64,000 nt of DNA from the NCBI RefSeq assembly GCF_030345335.1, contig NZ_JAPVRC010000002.1, positions 248,001 through 312,000 on the forward strand, in the 5' to 3' direction. Below the pieces are notes generated by a model. The model searched no databases and was not told the DNA's origin. It saw nothing but the letters and a program-made list of their open reading frames with translations. Shown one piece after another: positions 43,698-52,288 of this stretch; within the stretch, counting starts at the first letter, position 1, and every line of letters begins with the position of its first letter. The translations under genes were made by a program, and so were the position numbers. This DNA comes from Halobacillus campisalis. Lineage in GTDB: Bacteria > Bacillota > Bacilli > Bacillales > Halobacillaceae.

Positions 43698-44720
43698 TTA
43701 TAACTTTCTGTGCCTCTTTAATGCTACTATGTTTAGCAATGTGAATAAAAGAGTAAACCCAAAAAGAACAAAAACCTCAACAGCAAACGATTCAAATCCA
43801 CTGCCTCGAATCATAATATCACGAAGTGCTTCAGCTCCATACGTAAGCGGCATAATGTTTCCTATAGCGCGCAGCCAAGGATCCAGCGTTTCCAAATTAA
43901 ACATTCCTGAAAAGAAAACTTGGGGGACGATGACCAGTGGAATGAATTGAATCATCTGAAATTCATTATTTGCAAATGCCGAGAGTAACGTTCCAAGACT
44001 AAGAGCTGAAAGAGCGAGCAAGAAAGTGACCAGAAGGACATATAAGAAGTTTCCAGCCATGAACACGTCCAGTGCATAGATGGAGTAAGCGGCAATAATG
44101 ATGGATTGGATAATCGTAAATAGACCAAACCCTCCTAAATAGCCAATGACGATTTCCCACCTTTTCAACGGTGTGGCCAGACTTCTCTCCAGTGTTCCTT
44201 GCGTCCGTTCCCGTATAAATGAAACACCACCTACGATAAATACGAAAAAGAAGATAAAAAAGCCAATTAGAACAGGGCCGACATTATCAAAAAGCTTAAT
44301 TTCTTCGGACCCGTGATAGTAATGTATTTCCGGCTCCATCCGTTCCTGTTGCGGGTTCATCTGATTCAGGGTCTGCTGTAACGCCATGTTCACAGCCCCG
44401 CTGGCGGTCGGATCGCTGCCTTCAAGTGTTAATGCAGGTTTATTTTCTTCCCATTCGAGGACTGCGTCAATTTCCTGGTTCTTCAGAGCGTCTTCAGCTT
44501 CATGTCTATCCATAGACATGACCTCTGCTTCATTTTCTAATATTTTCACGAAACGGTCAGGCAAATCGATTGCCGCAATTTCGGGCACATAATCCCCGCT
44601 GTCGAGTACAAGCCACATTAAAGTAAGGACGAGTAATGGAGCGGCAAACATTAGCGCGAGACTTCTTTTATCGCGTCGAAACTGACGTAGGATGCGGACG
44701 ATGATTGAAATAGAATTCAC
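43698..44720 (-). CDS. ABC-2 type transporter permease
   Basis: A 340-residue permease. One N-terminal helix (about 22-42), a large extracytoplasmic domain, then five helices from about 170 with the family segment FIRERTQGTLERSLATPLKRWEIVIGYL. The layout matches DrrB/YhgE-type ABC-2 exporters used for drugs, lipids or polymers. It overlaps the ATPase gene by four bases (ATGA). With the TetR gene it forms an inducible exporter, plausibly for a toxic compound. Confidence 0.9.
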   Translation of the reverse strand: MNSISIIVRILRQFRRDKRSLALMFAAPLLVLTLMWLVLDSGDYVPEIAAIDLPDRFVKILENEAEVMSMDRHEAEDALKNQEIDAVLEWEENKPALTLEGSDPTASGAVNMALQQTLNQMNPQQERMEPEIHYYHGSEEIKLFDNVGPVLIGFFIFFFVFIVGGVSFIRERTQGTLERSLATPLKRWEIVIGYLGGFGLFTIIQSIIIAAYSIYALDVFMAGNFLYVLLVTFLLALSALSLGTLLSAFANNEFQMIQFIPLVIVPQVFFSGMFNLETLDPWLRAIGNIMPLTYGAEALRDIMIRGSGFESFAVEVFVLFGFTLLFTLLNIVALKRHRKL

Positions 44721-45439
44721 GATTTTCCACCTCCATAATGAAGAAAGGCCTGTTCCATCGTATCTACATGAATGGATTGCTTCAGATCTTTCGGTGATCC
44801 TTGTGCTATGACATAACCATCGTGCAAGAGTGCAAGCTCATCGCATTTCTCAGCTTCATCCATTACGTGGGTGGTTACAATGATTGTGGTCCCTTCATTT
44901 TTTAATTTATTGAATTCTTGCCAGATCGACTGTCTGAGCAGAGGATCAATCCCGACTGTGGGCTCATCAAGAATTAGAATCTCAGGTTCATGCACTATGG
45001 AAATGGCAAGAGAAAGTCTTCGTTTCATTCCACCTGAAAACGTGCGAACAGGTTTTTTCATATGCTTTACAAGGTCGACGATTTCCAGCACTTTTTTAAT
45101 TCGTTGTTTTCTTTCGGATCGGGAAAGCCCATAAATAGAAGCGAAGTAATCGATGTTCTCATAGGCTGTTAATTCCGTATAAAGTGCATCTGATTGAGCC
45201 ATAAATCCGATGTTTTTCATTTTCTTCAGAGAAGGCATTTGGGTTTCTTGAACGACAGAAGAGCCTTCAGTAGGGTACAAAATCCCGGTTATAATTTTAA
45301 CGAGTGTTGTCTTTCCTGATCCTGAAGGGCCGAGTAAACCGAAAATCACTCCTTTATCAATCTCAATATTTATACCTTTTATAACTGTTTCAACTCCAAA
45401 TGAATGAGCAATGTGGTTTAAACTGATCACCTTTTCCAT
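44717..45439 (-). CDS. ABC transporter ATP-binding protein
   Basis: A 240-residue ATPase. Walker A is GPSGSGKTT, the signature is SGGMKRRLSLA, Walker B is ILILDEPTVGID, and the switch His lies in VTTHVMDE. This is the DrrA/CcmA-like export group paired with ABC-2 permeases. It is the first gene of a three-gene operon with permease and TetR. AGGAGGAGAG precedes the ATG. Two operator-like palindromes are just upstream. Confidence 0.95.
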   Translation of the reverse strand: MEKVISLNHIAHSFGVETVIKGINIEIDKGVIFGLLGPSGSGKTTLVKIITGILYPTEGSSVVQETQMPSLKKMKNIGFMAQSDALYTELTAYENIDYFASIYGLSRSERKQRIKKVLEIVDLVKHMKKPVRTFSGGMKRRLSLAISIVHEPEILILDEPTVGIDPLLRQSIWQEFNKLKNEGTTIIVTTHVMDEAEKCDELALLHDGYVIAQGSPKDLKQSIHVDTMEQAFLHYGGGKS

Positions 45440-45453
45440 TTTTCTCTCCTCCT

Positions 45454-45473
45454 AAGTGAGTGATTACTCACTT
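45454..45473. promoter_or_regulatory. Palindromic operator 1 of the ABC-TetR operon
   Basis: AAGTGAG-TGATTA-CTCACTT has perfect seven-base arms and lies 15 bases upstream of the ATPase start. It shares the AAGTGAG/CTCACTT half-sites with the second palindrome, as expected of a TetR dimer site. Confidence 0.8.
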
Positions 45474-45501
45474 ATATAGTACTTCTACTTTCTCCTTTTG
45501 T

Positions 45502-45519
45502 AAAGTGAGTACTCACTTT
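45502..45519. promoter_or_regulatory. Palindromic operator 2 of the ABC-TetR operon
   Basis: AAAGTGAGTACTCACTTT is a perfect 18-base palindrome, about 47 bases centre to centre from operator 1. The AT-rich segment between them probably holds the promoter. Confidence 0.82.
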
Positions 45520-45634
45520 TTCATGTTTGGATTAGTTGGTTGATTGACTTTAGAGTGATATTGCCTAATTTTCTTAAGAGCTCACTCCAAAATTAGATGT
45601 AATACATATAAATAATGAATAGCAGTCACAAAAA

Positions 45635-46009
45635 GTGGTTTTCCTTGCGGATGGAACGCTGGCTTCTGGGGAATTCAGTGTTTGTGAAAGATATTTCTTG
45701 TGTGCTCCTCCGAGTAAAATTATAGACAGTCAGATCACGGATTTTCGATGCTCGATCTGTGAAACGACCTGTGAAGTTTCAATTTTGCTTTGTCAGGATG
45801 TGAAGGTGGAAGCTAGTGTCAATGTCAGATTGGAAGCACCTTTCTGTTTGCCTCGCGAGCAGGTTGTGACAGGCGAGTGTACACCTTTAATTCCGCCGTT
45901 TCAGTGTCCCGTCACGTTTCCTGCAGAATCAACCATTGGTACGGATGAACCTGCAAGCCGTGATGAGTTAAGCAAGAGTCAAGTAGAATCTTTTTGTATC
46001 AATAATTAA
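45635..46009 (+). CDS. Cysteine-rich protein, possible spore-surface protein
   Basis: A 124-codon frame from GTG 45635, the only possible start, without a convincing ribosome site. Eight cysteines occur, several in short-spaced pairs (FRCSICETTCEV). The middle resembles a beta-rich shell protein (KVEASVNVRLEAPFCLP). Small cysteine-rich proteins of this kind are often spore-coat or appendage components, but I cannot name a family. A terminator follows the stop, which supports expression. The 5' end may be missing or wrong. Confidence 0.55.
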   Translation: MVFLADGTLASGEFSVCERYFLCAPPSKIIDSQITDFRCSICETTCEVSILLCQDVKVEASVNVRLEAPFCLPREQVVTGECTPLIPPFQCPVTFPAESTIGTDEPASRDELSKSQVESFCINN

Positions 46010-46042
46010 AAAACAGGAAGCCTGGTTGGCTGCCTGTTTTTT
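46008..46042. terminator. Bidirectional terminator
   Basis: AAAACAGGAAGCC pairs with GGCTGCCTGTTTT (one mismatch), with A- and T-runs. It lies between the convergent 45635 and alkaline phosphatase genes. Confidence 0.82.
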
Positions 46043-46053
46043 AATTTACTTCA

Positions 46054-47604
46054 TTATTTTCCAATATCCTGTTTTAATTCATCGAGCATGTACAAGTTCT
46101 GAGGAGCGGAGCCATTATAACCTTCCATTTCATAGCTATCTGCAATTTCACCGCGGAATGTAAGACTGGATGGATAACCATTGGATTTCAAGTAATCAAC
46201 TACACTCCATTCGTTCCAGCCTTGCATGGGTACGGCATAACTTATTCCGTTCTGGTCTTTCCATGAATCGTCCCCGTTTGAAGCGCCTGTCAATTCGACG
46301 CCCATAGATTCAGCCATCTTTTTCGGAAGATCCGTGTTGTTGACTAATCCGGAAAACTCATCAGAGGAAGGTCCGTAAGCGTAAATCGGTACATCCACTC
46401 CTGTGTGAGCGGAGCTGGTCCATCCGACAAGAGCACGATCGCTGACGATATCATTAATGACATTGGCCGTTTCCTCAGCAGATCGGATCTCTTCCACTTC
46501 TTCTTCGGTAAGCTCAAGTCCAGTGTGTTCTTGTACAACCTGTTCTATGTTGGATGCATCTTCATTTAGTTGTTCAGCCATTTGTTCACCTGTCGCGCTG
46601 ATACCTTGAACGATATCCTGCTTCACGTCATATTCTCCGTTTGATCCGACTGTCATTCCGCCAGTTTCATGGTCTCCGGCAATAACGACAAGTGTTTCTT
46701 TATCCTGTTTCGCATATTCCAATGCCTCTTCAACAGCTTTTTCAAACGCAGCCACATCATTCATAGCCCAGGCTGCATCGTGAGCATGCCCCGCCCAATC
46801 GATTTGACTGCCTTCGACCATTAAAAAGAACCCATCTTCATCTTGGGATAGAGAGTCGATCGCTGTCGACGTCATTTCGGAAAGGCTCGGTTCTTCCGTC
46901 TGTTCCCTTCCTAATTCCGAGCTGAGAGGCCCGTCAGCAAATAAACCGAGTATTTTCTCTTCATTTTCCAAATCCATTAATTGATCTTTATTTTCTACAA
47001 AAGAATAGCCATCATCTTGTGCTTGCTGTAAAAGGTTCTCTTCCTGCTGGCCGCCTTCAGATTCAGGGAGAAAGATTTCTTTTCCGCCACCAAGAAGCAC
47101 GTCTACATCATGTTCAAGAAGCTGAGGTGCAATTGATGCTTCATTATCACGATCAGCTACGTGAGAAGCGAATACGGCAGGTGTGGCGTGAGTAATTGTA
47201 GAGGTGGCCACAAGTCCAGAGGATTTGCCCGCATTTTCAGATGCGCTTAGAATACTGTCTAACTCCTCCCCATCAGGGGTAACACCAACCATTCCATTGT
47301 TTGTTTTCTCGCCAGTTGCCATTGCTGTACCAGCAGCTGCGGAGTCTGTCACTTCTGTATCATTTGAATAAGTTTTCATCATCCCTTTAAGATGAGGATC
47401 GAACACTGAATCTTCTCCTTTAAACCAGCGGTAATTTGTTGCATAACCAGCAGAATAACCGTCAGGAATCATGTAGATCACATTTTTAACTTCACTAGTG
47501 TCTCCGTCACTCCCGCTGGCGTTTACTTCTTGGACGCCGCCTAAACTACCTCCGGCAAACAAAATGGTCGAACATACTAACAGTGCAGCAGATTTCTTGA
47601 TCAT
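46054..47604 (-). CDS. Secreted alkaline phosphatase, PhoA type
   Basis: A 516-residue exported enzyme. The signal peptide is residues 1-29 (VNA at 27-29). Metal and catalytic motifs include IPDG with Asp48, TDSAAAGTAMATG with nucleophile Ser88, THATPAVFASHVADRD, GSQIDWAGHAHD, GDHETGG, and SSAHTGVDVP with a late His. It is long compared with B. subtilis PhoA and very acidic, a halophile trait. It releases phosphate from organic esters outside the cell. TTTACA and TTAACA on the coding strand, 22 bases apart upstream of the start, could be Pho-box half-sites, but this is weak. Confidence 0.95.
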   Translation of the reverse strand: MIKKSAALLVCSTILFAGGSLGGVQEVNASGSDGDTSEVKNVIYMIPDGYSAGYATNYRWFKGEDSVFDPHLKGMMKTYSNDTEVTDSAAAGTAMATGEKTNNGMVGVTPDGEELDSILSASENAGKSSGLVATSTITHATPAVFASHVADRDNEASIAPQLLEHDVDVLLGGGKEIFLPESEGGQQEENLLQQAQDDGYSFVENKDQLMDLENEEKILGLFADGPLSSELGREQTEEPSLSEMTSTAIDSLSQDEDGFFLMVEGSQIDWAGHAHDAAWAMNDVAAFEKAVEEALEYAKQDKETLVVIAGDHETGGMTVGSNGEYDVKQDIVQGISATGEQMAEQLNEDASNIEQVVQEHTGLELTEEEVEEIRSAEETANVINDIVSDRALVGWTSSAHTGVDVPIYAYGPSSDEFSGLVNNTDLPKKMAESMGVELTGASNGDDSWKDQNGISYAVPMQGWNEWSVVDYLKSNGYPSSLTFRGEIADSYEMEGYNGSAPQNLYMLDELKQDIGK

Positions 47605-48269
47605 AATCGTTCTCCCTTCTGGTATGTAATGGATGATTCATCTTTAATAGTAAGAGTGTTTTGTTAACAGAACAACATAATAATGTAAATTTGTTGAAAA
47701 TTAAGAAAAATAATCATTTTTACCCGATTTTTGTATGAGAAGAACTTACTAAACCTTCCGAAGCACGAGAGACTTTAGTTGGGGTTCTCCTAGTCTATGA
47801 AAAGAACGCTATTATCATAAAATGGTAAAGTATATAGTAACTTGGCTTTATAGCAGAAAACAGTGAACTCCGCAGGGTTTTTAGATAACTCTGACTCATT
47901 CATGATATAATTTCCTAGTCAATAAATAATGAGCCGATGAATGTAGCCATTTTAAAGTCTAGTGAAAATTTCAGAAGGTATCCACGGCTCGGCCAAATGG
48001 ATACCGCCTTACAGATTACCGATAAGCTCATCCGAGGTTGGAGAAATGGGCTCCTTTATCTAAAAGAGAGAATTTGTAGCGACAGGAATAGGGGCTCTTC
48101 ATGGAGTCCTTTTTGTTCATCAATTTTTCTTATAGTTATGAAGCTCATCATATTTTAAATGTAATGGATGTAGCCACATGTGAAACCAGACGCTCTTTCA
48201 TTCGTAAATAATAGACGAATGCATAGTTCAAAAAGGAACACGCTCAAACGAAAAGCGAGGGAGGAAACC
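47605..48269. other. Intergenic region without a supported gene
   Basis: Upstream part: promoter region of the alkaline phosphatase gene. A 73-codon frame at 47937-48158 has no ribosome site and no recognisable product. I see no repeat element here. Confidence 0.6.
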
Positions 48270-48561
48270 ATGAAAGACTCCACCACAAAAGAGAAGCCTA
48301 AAGACGATATTTCAGGTCTGATTATTCCTCCTGTGGCTTTTTTTTTCTGTCTTTTTTGTTTTAGAATCTCTTTACATTGAACCGTTGATTGCAAAGGTCA
48401 TCTTGTCCTTTGCGTTATTTATTGGAGTTGTGTTCTTGCTGAAATTTATTGAGAAATGGATAAGAAGAGTGTTGGGGATTAGAAATAGAAGCGTCAACTC
48501 TGGTTATCGAGTAACCGTCCTAATCGTTTCTCTTATAACGTGTTTCTTTATTTTTGATTAG
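48270..48561 (+). pseudogene. Small membrane protein gene, frameshifted at a T9 run
   Basis: ATG 48270 follows GGGAGGAAACC, a strong ribosome site, but the frame ends early at 48380. Removing one T from the nine-T run at 48338-48346 joins it to an open frame ending at 48561. This would give a 96-residue protein with three hydrophobic helices (including VILSFALFIGVVFLLKFI and YRVTVLIVSLITCFFIF). It could be a sequencing error, a pseudogene, or a slippage-controlled gene. No family recognised. Confidence 0.7.
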
Positions 48562-48651
48562 CTTTGTTAAACGTGGTTGATAGTTGTTTCGAAACATAGT
48601 TATTCAATAATAGGACAAGATTGTAGAAGACTTCACTCAGAGATAACCCGG

Positions 48652-48840
48652 GGTTGGGAAGCTACTCGCTTTCCAATCATCCTATATAAATCTCTATAGA
48701 AAATTGTTTACCATGGGACACTTATTATGAGAATCAGCATATGTTTGCATTTCCTTAAAGCGGTTTCGACATACTTATTAGGCAGTGGGACGGCAGGAAA
48801 CGGTGAGACTCTCCTGTGGGATCAGCGGGACAGTTCGAAA
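48652..48840. repeat. Truncated repeat remnants
   Basis: GGTTGGGAAGCTACTCGCTTTCC (48653-48675) is one arm of a family A element whose rest is deleted; the flank at 48605-48650 resembles the flank at 30110-30150. GGTGAGACTCTCCTGTGGGA near 48800 is another fragment. These sit in the false 5' extension of the next frame. Confidence 0.65.
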
Positions 48841-48861
48841 AACTTTACAGGGAGGGATTAT

Positions 48862-49386
48862 TTGAAAAAGAGATTTCATTTATGGGCATTTTATCTAACA
48901 ATAGCTTGTTTGGTTTTTCTGTTCGAAGACCTATACTCAGGCTTCTATAATGATTGGTCAATTCGTCCGCCGATGTACATTCTATGGTTCATTTCTTTCA
49001 CGGCGTTCATTTTTGGGATAAAAGGTTTTGCATACCATCTTAATTGGTTAACAAGAGTAAGAAGCTGGATAACGGTTATAATTTCAGGCTGCTTATCCTT
49101 GCTTCTTATTCTGCCCGCTTTAATCCCTTTTTCTAAGGCTGAACAGCTCATTGAGTCCTCTCATTCTCCGGACAATAAATATGAGGTGAATGTATACCTT
49201 ATGAATGGAGGAGCTGCGACTTCCTTTTCTGTAAAAGGGGAATGGGAAGGACCGCTTTGGTTCAAAAAGAGGGTGTATTTCAATGACAGAGCGGGGCATG
49301 CAGACGTAGAGTGGGAGGATGAGCATACGATTACGATAAACAATCGAACATTGAACTTACAGTCAGGAGATACTTTTAATCAATAA
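48862..49386 (+). CDS. DUF5412-like membrane protein
   Basis: TTG 48862 follows GGGAGGGATTA. The longer frame from 48727 runs through repeat debris and is rejected. The 174-residue protein has three helices (about 5-22, 35-52, 66-88), then an extracytoplasmic beta domain with SSHSPDNKYEVNVYLMNGGAATSFSVKGEW and a DVEWEDEHTITINN stretch. This matches the DUF5412 pattern of Bacillaceae. Function unknown. A small membrane protein gene follows. Confidence 0.75.
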   Translation: MKKRFHLWAFYLTIACLVFLFEDLYSGFYNDWSIRPPMYILWFISFTAFIFGIKGFAYHLNWLTRVRSWITVIISGCLSLLLILPALIPFSKAEQLIESSHSPDNKYEVNVYLMNGGAATSFSVKGEWEGPLWFKKRVYFNDRAGHADVEWEDEHTITINNRTLNLQSGDTFNQ

Positions 49387-49497
49387 GCTGCGTACCAGTG
49401 GACTCTAAGGTAAGTGAGCTCTCTCGGAAAAAATTTCCGCTACACAACTGACGTATTTCTTTAACATAGCTGACTAAGAGGAATGAGGGAAACATTA

Positions 49498-49752
49498 ATG
49501 GAAGAGGTTCTTTCAATTATATTGATTATATCACTTATCACTTCCGTTATCGTTTTGATTCGGAAAAGGAAAAAAGCTGGCGTGACGGGTATGAAAAGTA
49601 CTCTGACGTCCATTTGTTTTTACTTAATTGCTGTAACTAATCTTGCAGCTTACTGGTTTGGTTTTTTAGGGATTTTCAACTGGATACTTACGATAATTCT
49701 ACTATTTGCGGGTGCTTATTTTACTAAGTACCTGACGCCTGCTGCAGCGTAA
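49498..49752 (+). CDS. Small membrane protein, unknown
   Basis: ATG 49498 sits behind GAGGGA; ATG 49483 is less well spaced. The 84-residue protein has two to three helices: residues 2-20, then a basic RKRKK segment, then about 35-55 and 58-75. It ends in AAA. I do not recognise it. The next small membrane gene begins 24 bases later, so they may be a pair. Confidence 0.6.
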   Translation: MEEVLSIILIISLITSVIVLIRKRKKAGVTGMKSTLTSICFYLIAVTNLAAYWFGFLGIFNWILTIILLFAGAYFTKYLTPAAA

Positions 49753-49776
49753 TGGCCGGCAATAAGGAGGTTAATA

Positions 49777-50046
49777 ATGGAAAAAGAAAAGAAAACTAAT
49801 TATTTGCTTATGGGTATTGGGAACTTAGGTAATCTGCTGATAGGTTTAGCTGCGATGAGATTAACAAGTCTGCTTGGGGATTCTACAGGTTACGGACTGG
49901 CTTTCGCTGGATTCTTATTAGTGATCATTTATCAAGATTATTTGGAAAAGAAAGTAGGAATTCAAAATAAGGAACGTTACATAAGCCGGGGGATTCTAGT
50001 CATAGTATTTACTGTTTTAGCTTTTGTTCTATATTCTCCAATCTAA
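49777..50046 (+). CDS. Small membrane protein, unknown
   Basis: An 89-residue protein with three helices (about 9-27, 37-52, 70-87) and a charged loop DYLEKKVGIQNKERY. AAGGAGG at optimal spacing supports the start. There is no recognised family. Confidence 0.65.
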   Translation: MEKEKKTNYLLMGIGNLGNLLIGLAAMRLTSLLGDSTGYGLAFAGFLLVIIYQDYLEKKVGIQNKERYISRGILVIVFTVLAFVLYSPI

Positions 50047-50157
50047 AGATTATATAGTTTTCCGTATGTCAAACAATGAGTGCATCTATCCTTTGCAAGT
50101 TATTTCTCTAAGATGTATAGGAGTTGAACGCTCAATATACGACAGGGAATAAGGGTT

Positions 50158-50352
50158 GGATTTTCTTTTCTTCTTACAGCTTTAATTGGGTTTGTATCCA
50201 TTTATTATGGAGGGAATTGGCTGATTGGCCAGATTGCCTCAGGTTGGTTGAGGATGCCGCTTTTTATCCTTATTGTAGTTATTGTCATCGGTAGTCTGCG
50301 TTATTTGTTGCATAAATTTGAAAGAATAAGTGGTGGAGTGTTTCACTCTTAA
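50158..50352 (+). pseudogene. Remnant of a small membrane protein gene
   Basis: An open frame of 64 codons encodes two helices (FLLTALIGFVSIYYGGNWLI and PLFILIVVIVIGSLRYLL) and ends in a TAA just before a strong terminator. No ATG, GTG or TTG opens it between the upstream in-frame stop near 50126 and the first helix. It is probably a 5'-damaged gene. Nothing else is seen in 50047-50157. Confidence 0.4.
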
Positions 50353-50369
50353 TAATAAGAATAACCTCC

Positions 50370-50413
50370 AAGCCGCCAGGTCTGATGAACACCTCAGTCC
50401 TGGCGGCTTTTTG
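50370..50413 (+). terminator. Intrinsic terminator
   Basis: AAGCCGCCAGG pairs with CCTGGCGGCTT (11 bases, GC-rich), followed by TTTT. It insulates the catabolic operon downstream. Confidence 0.9.
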
Positions 50414-50503
50414 TGCTGCTTCAGAAACTGACGAAATAAAGGTTCAATACGTATTGTATAGAACAGCTAAAAATATTCTGATAATTCATACAAGTTAACT
50501 AAT

Positions 50504-50523
50504 GACAAAATATATAATTTGTC
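50504..50523. promoter_or_regulatory. Near-perfect 20-base palindrome upstream of the puc-like operon
   Basis: GACAAAATATATAATTTGTC is symmetric except at one pair. It lies about 55 bases upstream of the predicted -35 region. It is a candidate activator or repressor site for the operon. Confidence 0.55.
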
Positions 50524-50546
50524 TTACGATTATATATAACAATAAA

Positions 50547-50563
50547 TGTTAACTTTAATGACA
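50547..50563. promoter_or_regulatory. TnrA/GlnR-like box upstream of the puc-like operon
   Basis: TGTTAACTTTAATGACA matches the TnrA consensus TGTNANAWWWTNTNACA with two mismatches (positions 7 and 11). It overlaps the -35 element. Nitrogen control would suit a nitrogen-scavenging operon. Confidence 0.5.
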
Positions 50564-50585
50564 TTAAAATAAAAAGTAGTATAAT
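50558..50585 (+). promoter_or_regulatory. Predicted sigma-A promoter of the catabolic operon
   Basis: ATGACA (50558-50563), 16 bases, TATAAT (50580-50585). It predicts a leader of about 58 bases before the first gene. Confidence 0.6.
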
Positions 50586-50649
50586 ATGTCAGGGAATATA
50601 ACATGAATGATTTCGGGAATGAAACTATTTAATAAAGGAGAAGCGCTCC

Positions 50650-51681
50650 ATGGAAGATATCCACGTGATACTTAAAGAAATGACGGAAGCTGGTGTTGAT
50701 GGTGTTCTGGCTACAATCATCGAGGTCGAAGGTTCTGCCTATAAAAAGGAAGGCGCATCGATGGTTTTTAAAAAGGACGGTACTCAAGTGGGGATGTTGA
50801 GCGCAGGCTGTTTAGAGGAAGATTTAGCTGCGCGAATCGAGCATAATCATTTAGGGGAAAAAACGGAAACGCTCATCTATGATATGAGAAGTTATAACGA
50901 ACTATCATGGGGAGAAGGGTCAGGATGTAATGGAGTGATCCACGTTTTGGTGGAACCGGTGACTGTGGAGCTGATCCAAAAATTGCAGCAAGTAAAAATC
51001 TGCTTAGATAAAAGGCAATTTGTCACCAGTGTAAAGTTTTTAAACTCATCCAGTAACGAACGTGATTGTTTCATAACTGAAGACCAGGAAGTATTCGGCG
51101 GTGTGGCCGAAGATCTCCCGCACCTCCTGCCTTTAGTAAAGAAAGTTAATCCTGGAAAACAGACTTTGACCCATAGTGACGATGTGTTCGTGCAGACCTA
51201 TGAACCAAAACCTCGCTTATTTGTATTCGGTGCTGGTAAGGACGCTATGCCTCTCGTCAGCTTCGCTGGGAAATCGGGCTTCTCTGTTACAGTTTCGGAT
51301 TGGAGGCCTGCTCTTTGCGGTAAGGCAAATTTTCCTGACGCTGACCGTATTCTTCAAGGCTTTCCGAACGAAGTAATGCCGGACATGAATGTGACACCTG
51401 ACGATTATGTCGTGGTTCTGACTCATAATTTTCAAAAGGATAGAGAAATCATCTCTTACCTTATCGATAAGGAGCTTCGTTATTTAGGGATTTTAGGTTC
51501 TGGAAAACGGACGAAGAGGCTGCTTGGCACTCGAGAGGTTCCCTCCCGCATTACTTCTCCTATCGGGCTTTCCATCAATGCGAAGGGGCCGGAAGAGATT
51601 GCGATCAGCGTCGTGGCCGAGTTGATTCATCTCAAAAACTCTTCGACGTTCAAAAGGCGGCCTGCCCGTGAAACCTCATGA
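50650..51681 (+). CDS. pucA: XdhC/CoxI-family maturation factor (PucA-like)
   Basis: A 343-residue protein. The N-terminal XdhC domain has EVEGSAYKKEGASMVF and LSAGCLEEDLAARI, then GEGSGCNGVIHVLVEP. A C-terminal Rossmann domain begins FVFGAGKDAMPL and continues DWRPAL, VVVLTHNFQKDREI and YLGILGSGKRT. XdhC proteins bind the molybdenum cofactor, aid its sulfuration and load it into xanthine dehydrogenase-type enzymes. It is the first gene of the operon. AAAGGAGAAGCG precedes the ATG. Gene order from here matches B. subtilis pucABCDE. Confidence 0.92.
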   Translation: MEDIHVILKEMTEAGVDGVLATIIEVEGSAYKKEGASMVFKKDGTQVGMLSAGCLEEDLAARIEHNHLGEKTETLIYDMRSYNELSWGEGSGCNGVIHVLVEPVTVELIQKLQQVKICLDKRQFVTSVKFLNSSSNERDCFITEDQEVFGGVAEDLPHLLPLVKKVNPGKQTLTHSDDVFVQTYEPKPRLFVFGAGKDAMPLVSFAGKSGFSVTVSDWRPALCGKANFPDADRILQGFPNEVMPDMNVTPDDYVVVLTHNFQKDREIISYLIDKELRYLGILGSGKRTKRLLGTREVPSRITSPIGLSINAKGPEEIAISVVAELIHLKNSSTFKRRPARETS

Positions 51682-52288
51682 AATCTGTGGAGTAGTTTTA
51701 GCGGCGGGAAAAAGTAGTAGAATGGGCAGGAATAAGCTTACCTTACCCTTTGAAAGAACGACGATTGGCGGCCATACGCTGCAGACGGCTCTTGACTCAC
51801 GTTTGGATCACGTATTTCTTGTGACGAAGGAAGATGATGAGTTGGAATGGCTTACTGATAAGATTCTTCGGTCATCTAAATGGTCACAAGTGAAATGCAG
51901 AGAGGCTCATCTCGGCCAGGCTTATTCCTTAAGGTGCGGAGTCGAATCGGCACGTAAAATGAACGCATTAGGGATGCTAGTTATGCTGGGGGACCAGCCT
52001 TTAATAAAGGTGGAAATGATAAATTCATTACTCGAACGTTTCCGGATTGCTTCTCACCCCCCCTATGCAGCTTCTACATATGAGGGGCGCATCCAGCCGC
52101 CTATCCTATTTTCTTCAGACTTATATCCAATGCTTCAAAAGTTAGAAGGAGATGAAGGAGCAAGAAGCGTGTTACGCAATCAATCGATAACCAATGGGAT
52201 AACGGTGGATTTCAAAGAAGGGAGCTGCTTCTATGATATCGATACTGAGGAGGATTATGAATGGTTAACGAACATGAGCCGCTCATGA
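51668..52288 (+). CDS. pucB: MocA/MobA-like molybdenum cofactor nucleotidyltransferase (PucB-like)
   Basis: A 206-residue NTP transferase. LAAGKSSRMGRNKL is the nucleotide-binding start, MLGDQPLI the metal-binding segment, and QPPILFSSDLYP and GDEGAR the conserved C-terminal parts. Relatives such as MocA attach CMP to molybdopterin for the xanthine oxidase family. GTG 51668 overlaps the previous gene by 14 bases with a poor ribosome site, so translation is probably coupled. Confidence 0.9.
   Translation: MKPHEICGVVLAAGKSSRMGRNKLTLPFERTTIGGHTLQTALDSRLDHVFLVTKEDDELEWLTDKILRSSKWSQVKCREAHLGQAYSLRCGVESARKMNALGMLVMLGDQPLIKVEMINSLLERFRIASHPPYAASTYEGRIQPPILFSSDLYPMLQKLEGDEGARSVLRNQSITNGITVDFKEGSCFYDIDTEEDYEWLTNMSRS

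Noticed and set aside
47662-47697. Pho-box-like TTTACA/TTAACA repeats upstream of the alkaline phosphatase
   Set aside because: Only two half-sites fit the 11-base periodicity and the middle one is missing, so I did not list it as a feature.
47937-48158. 73-codon open frame
   Set aside because: No ribosome site, no recognisable domain, and it lies in an AT-rich spacer. It could be a relic but cannot be supported.
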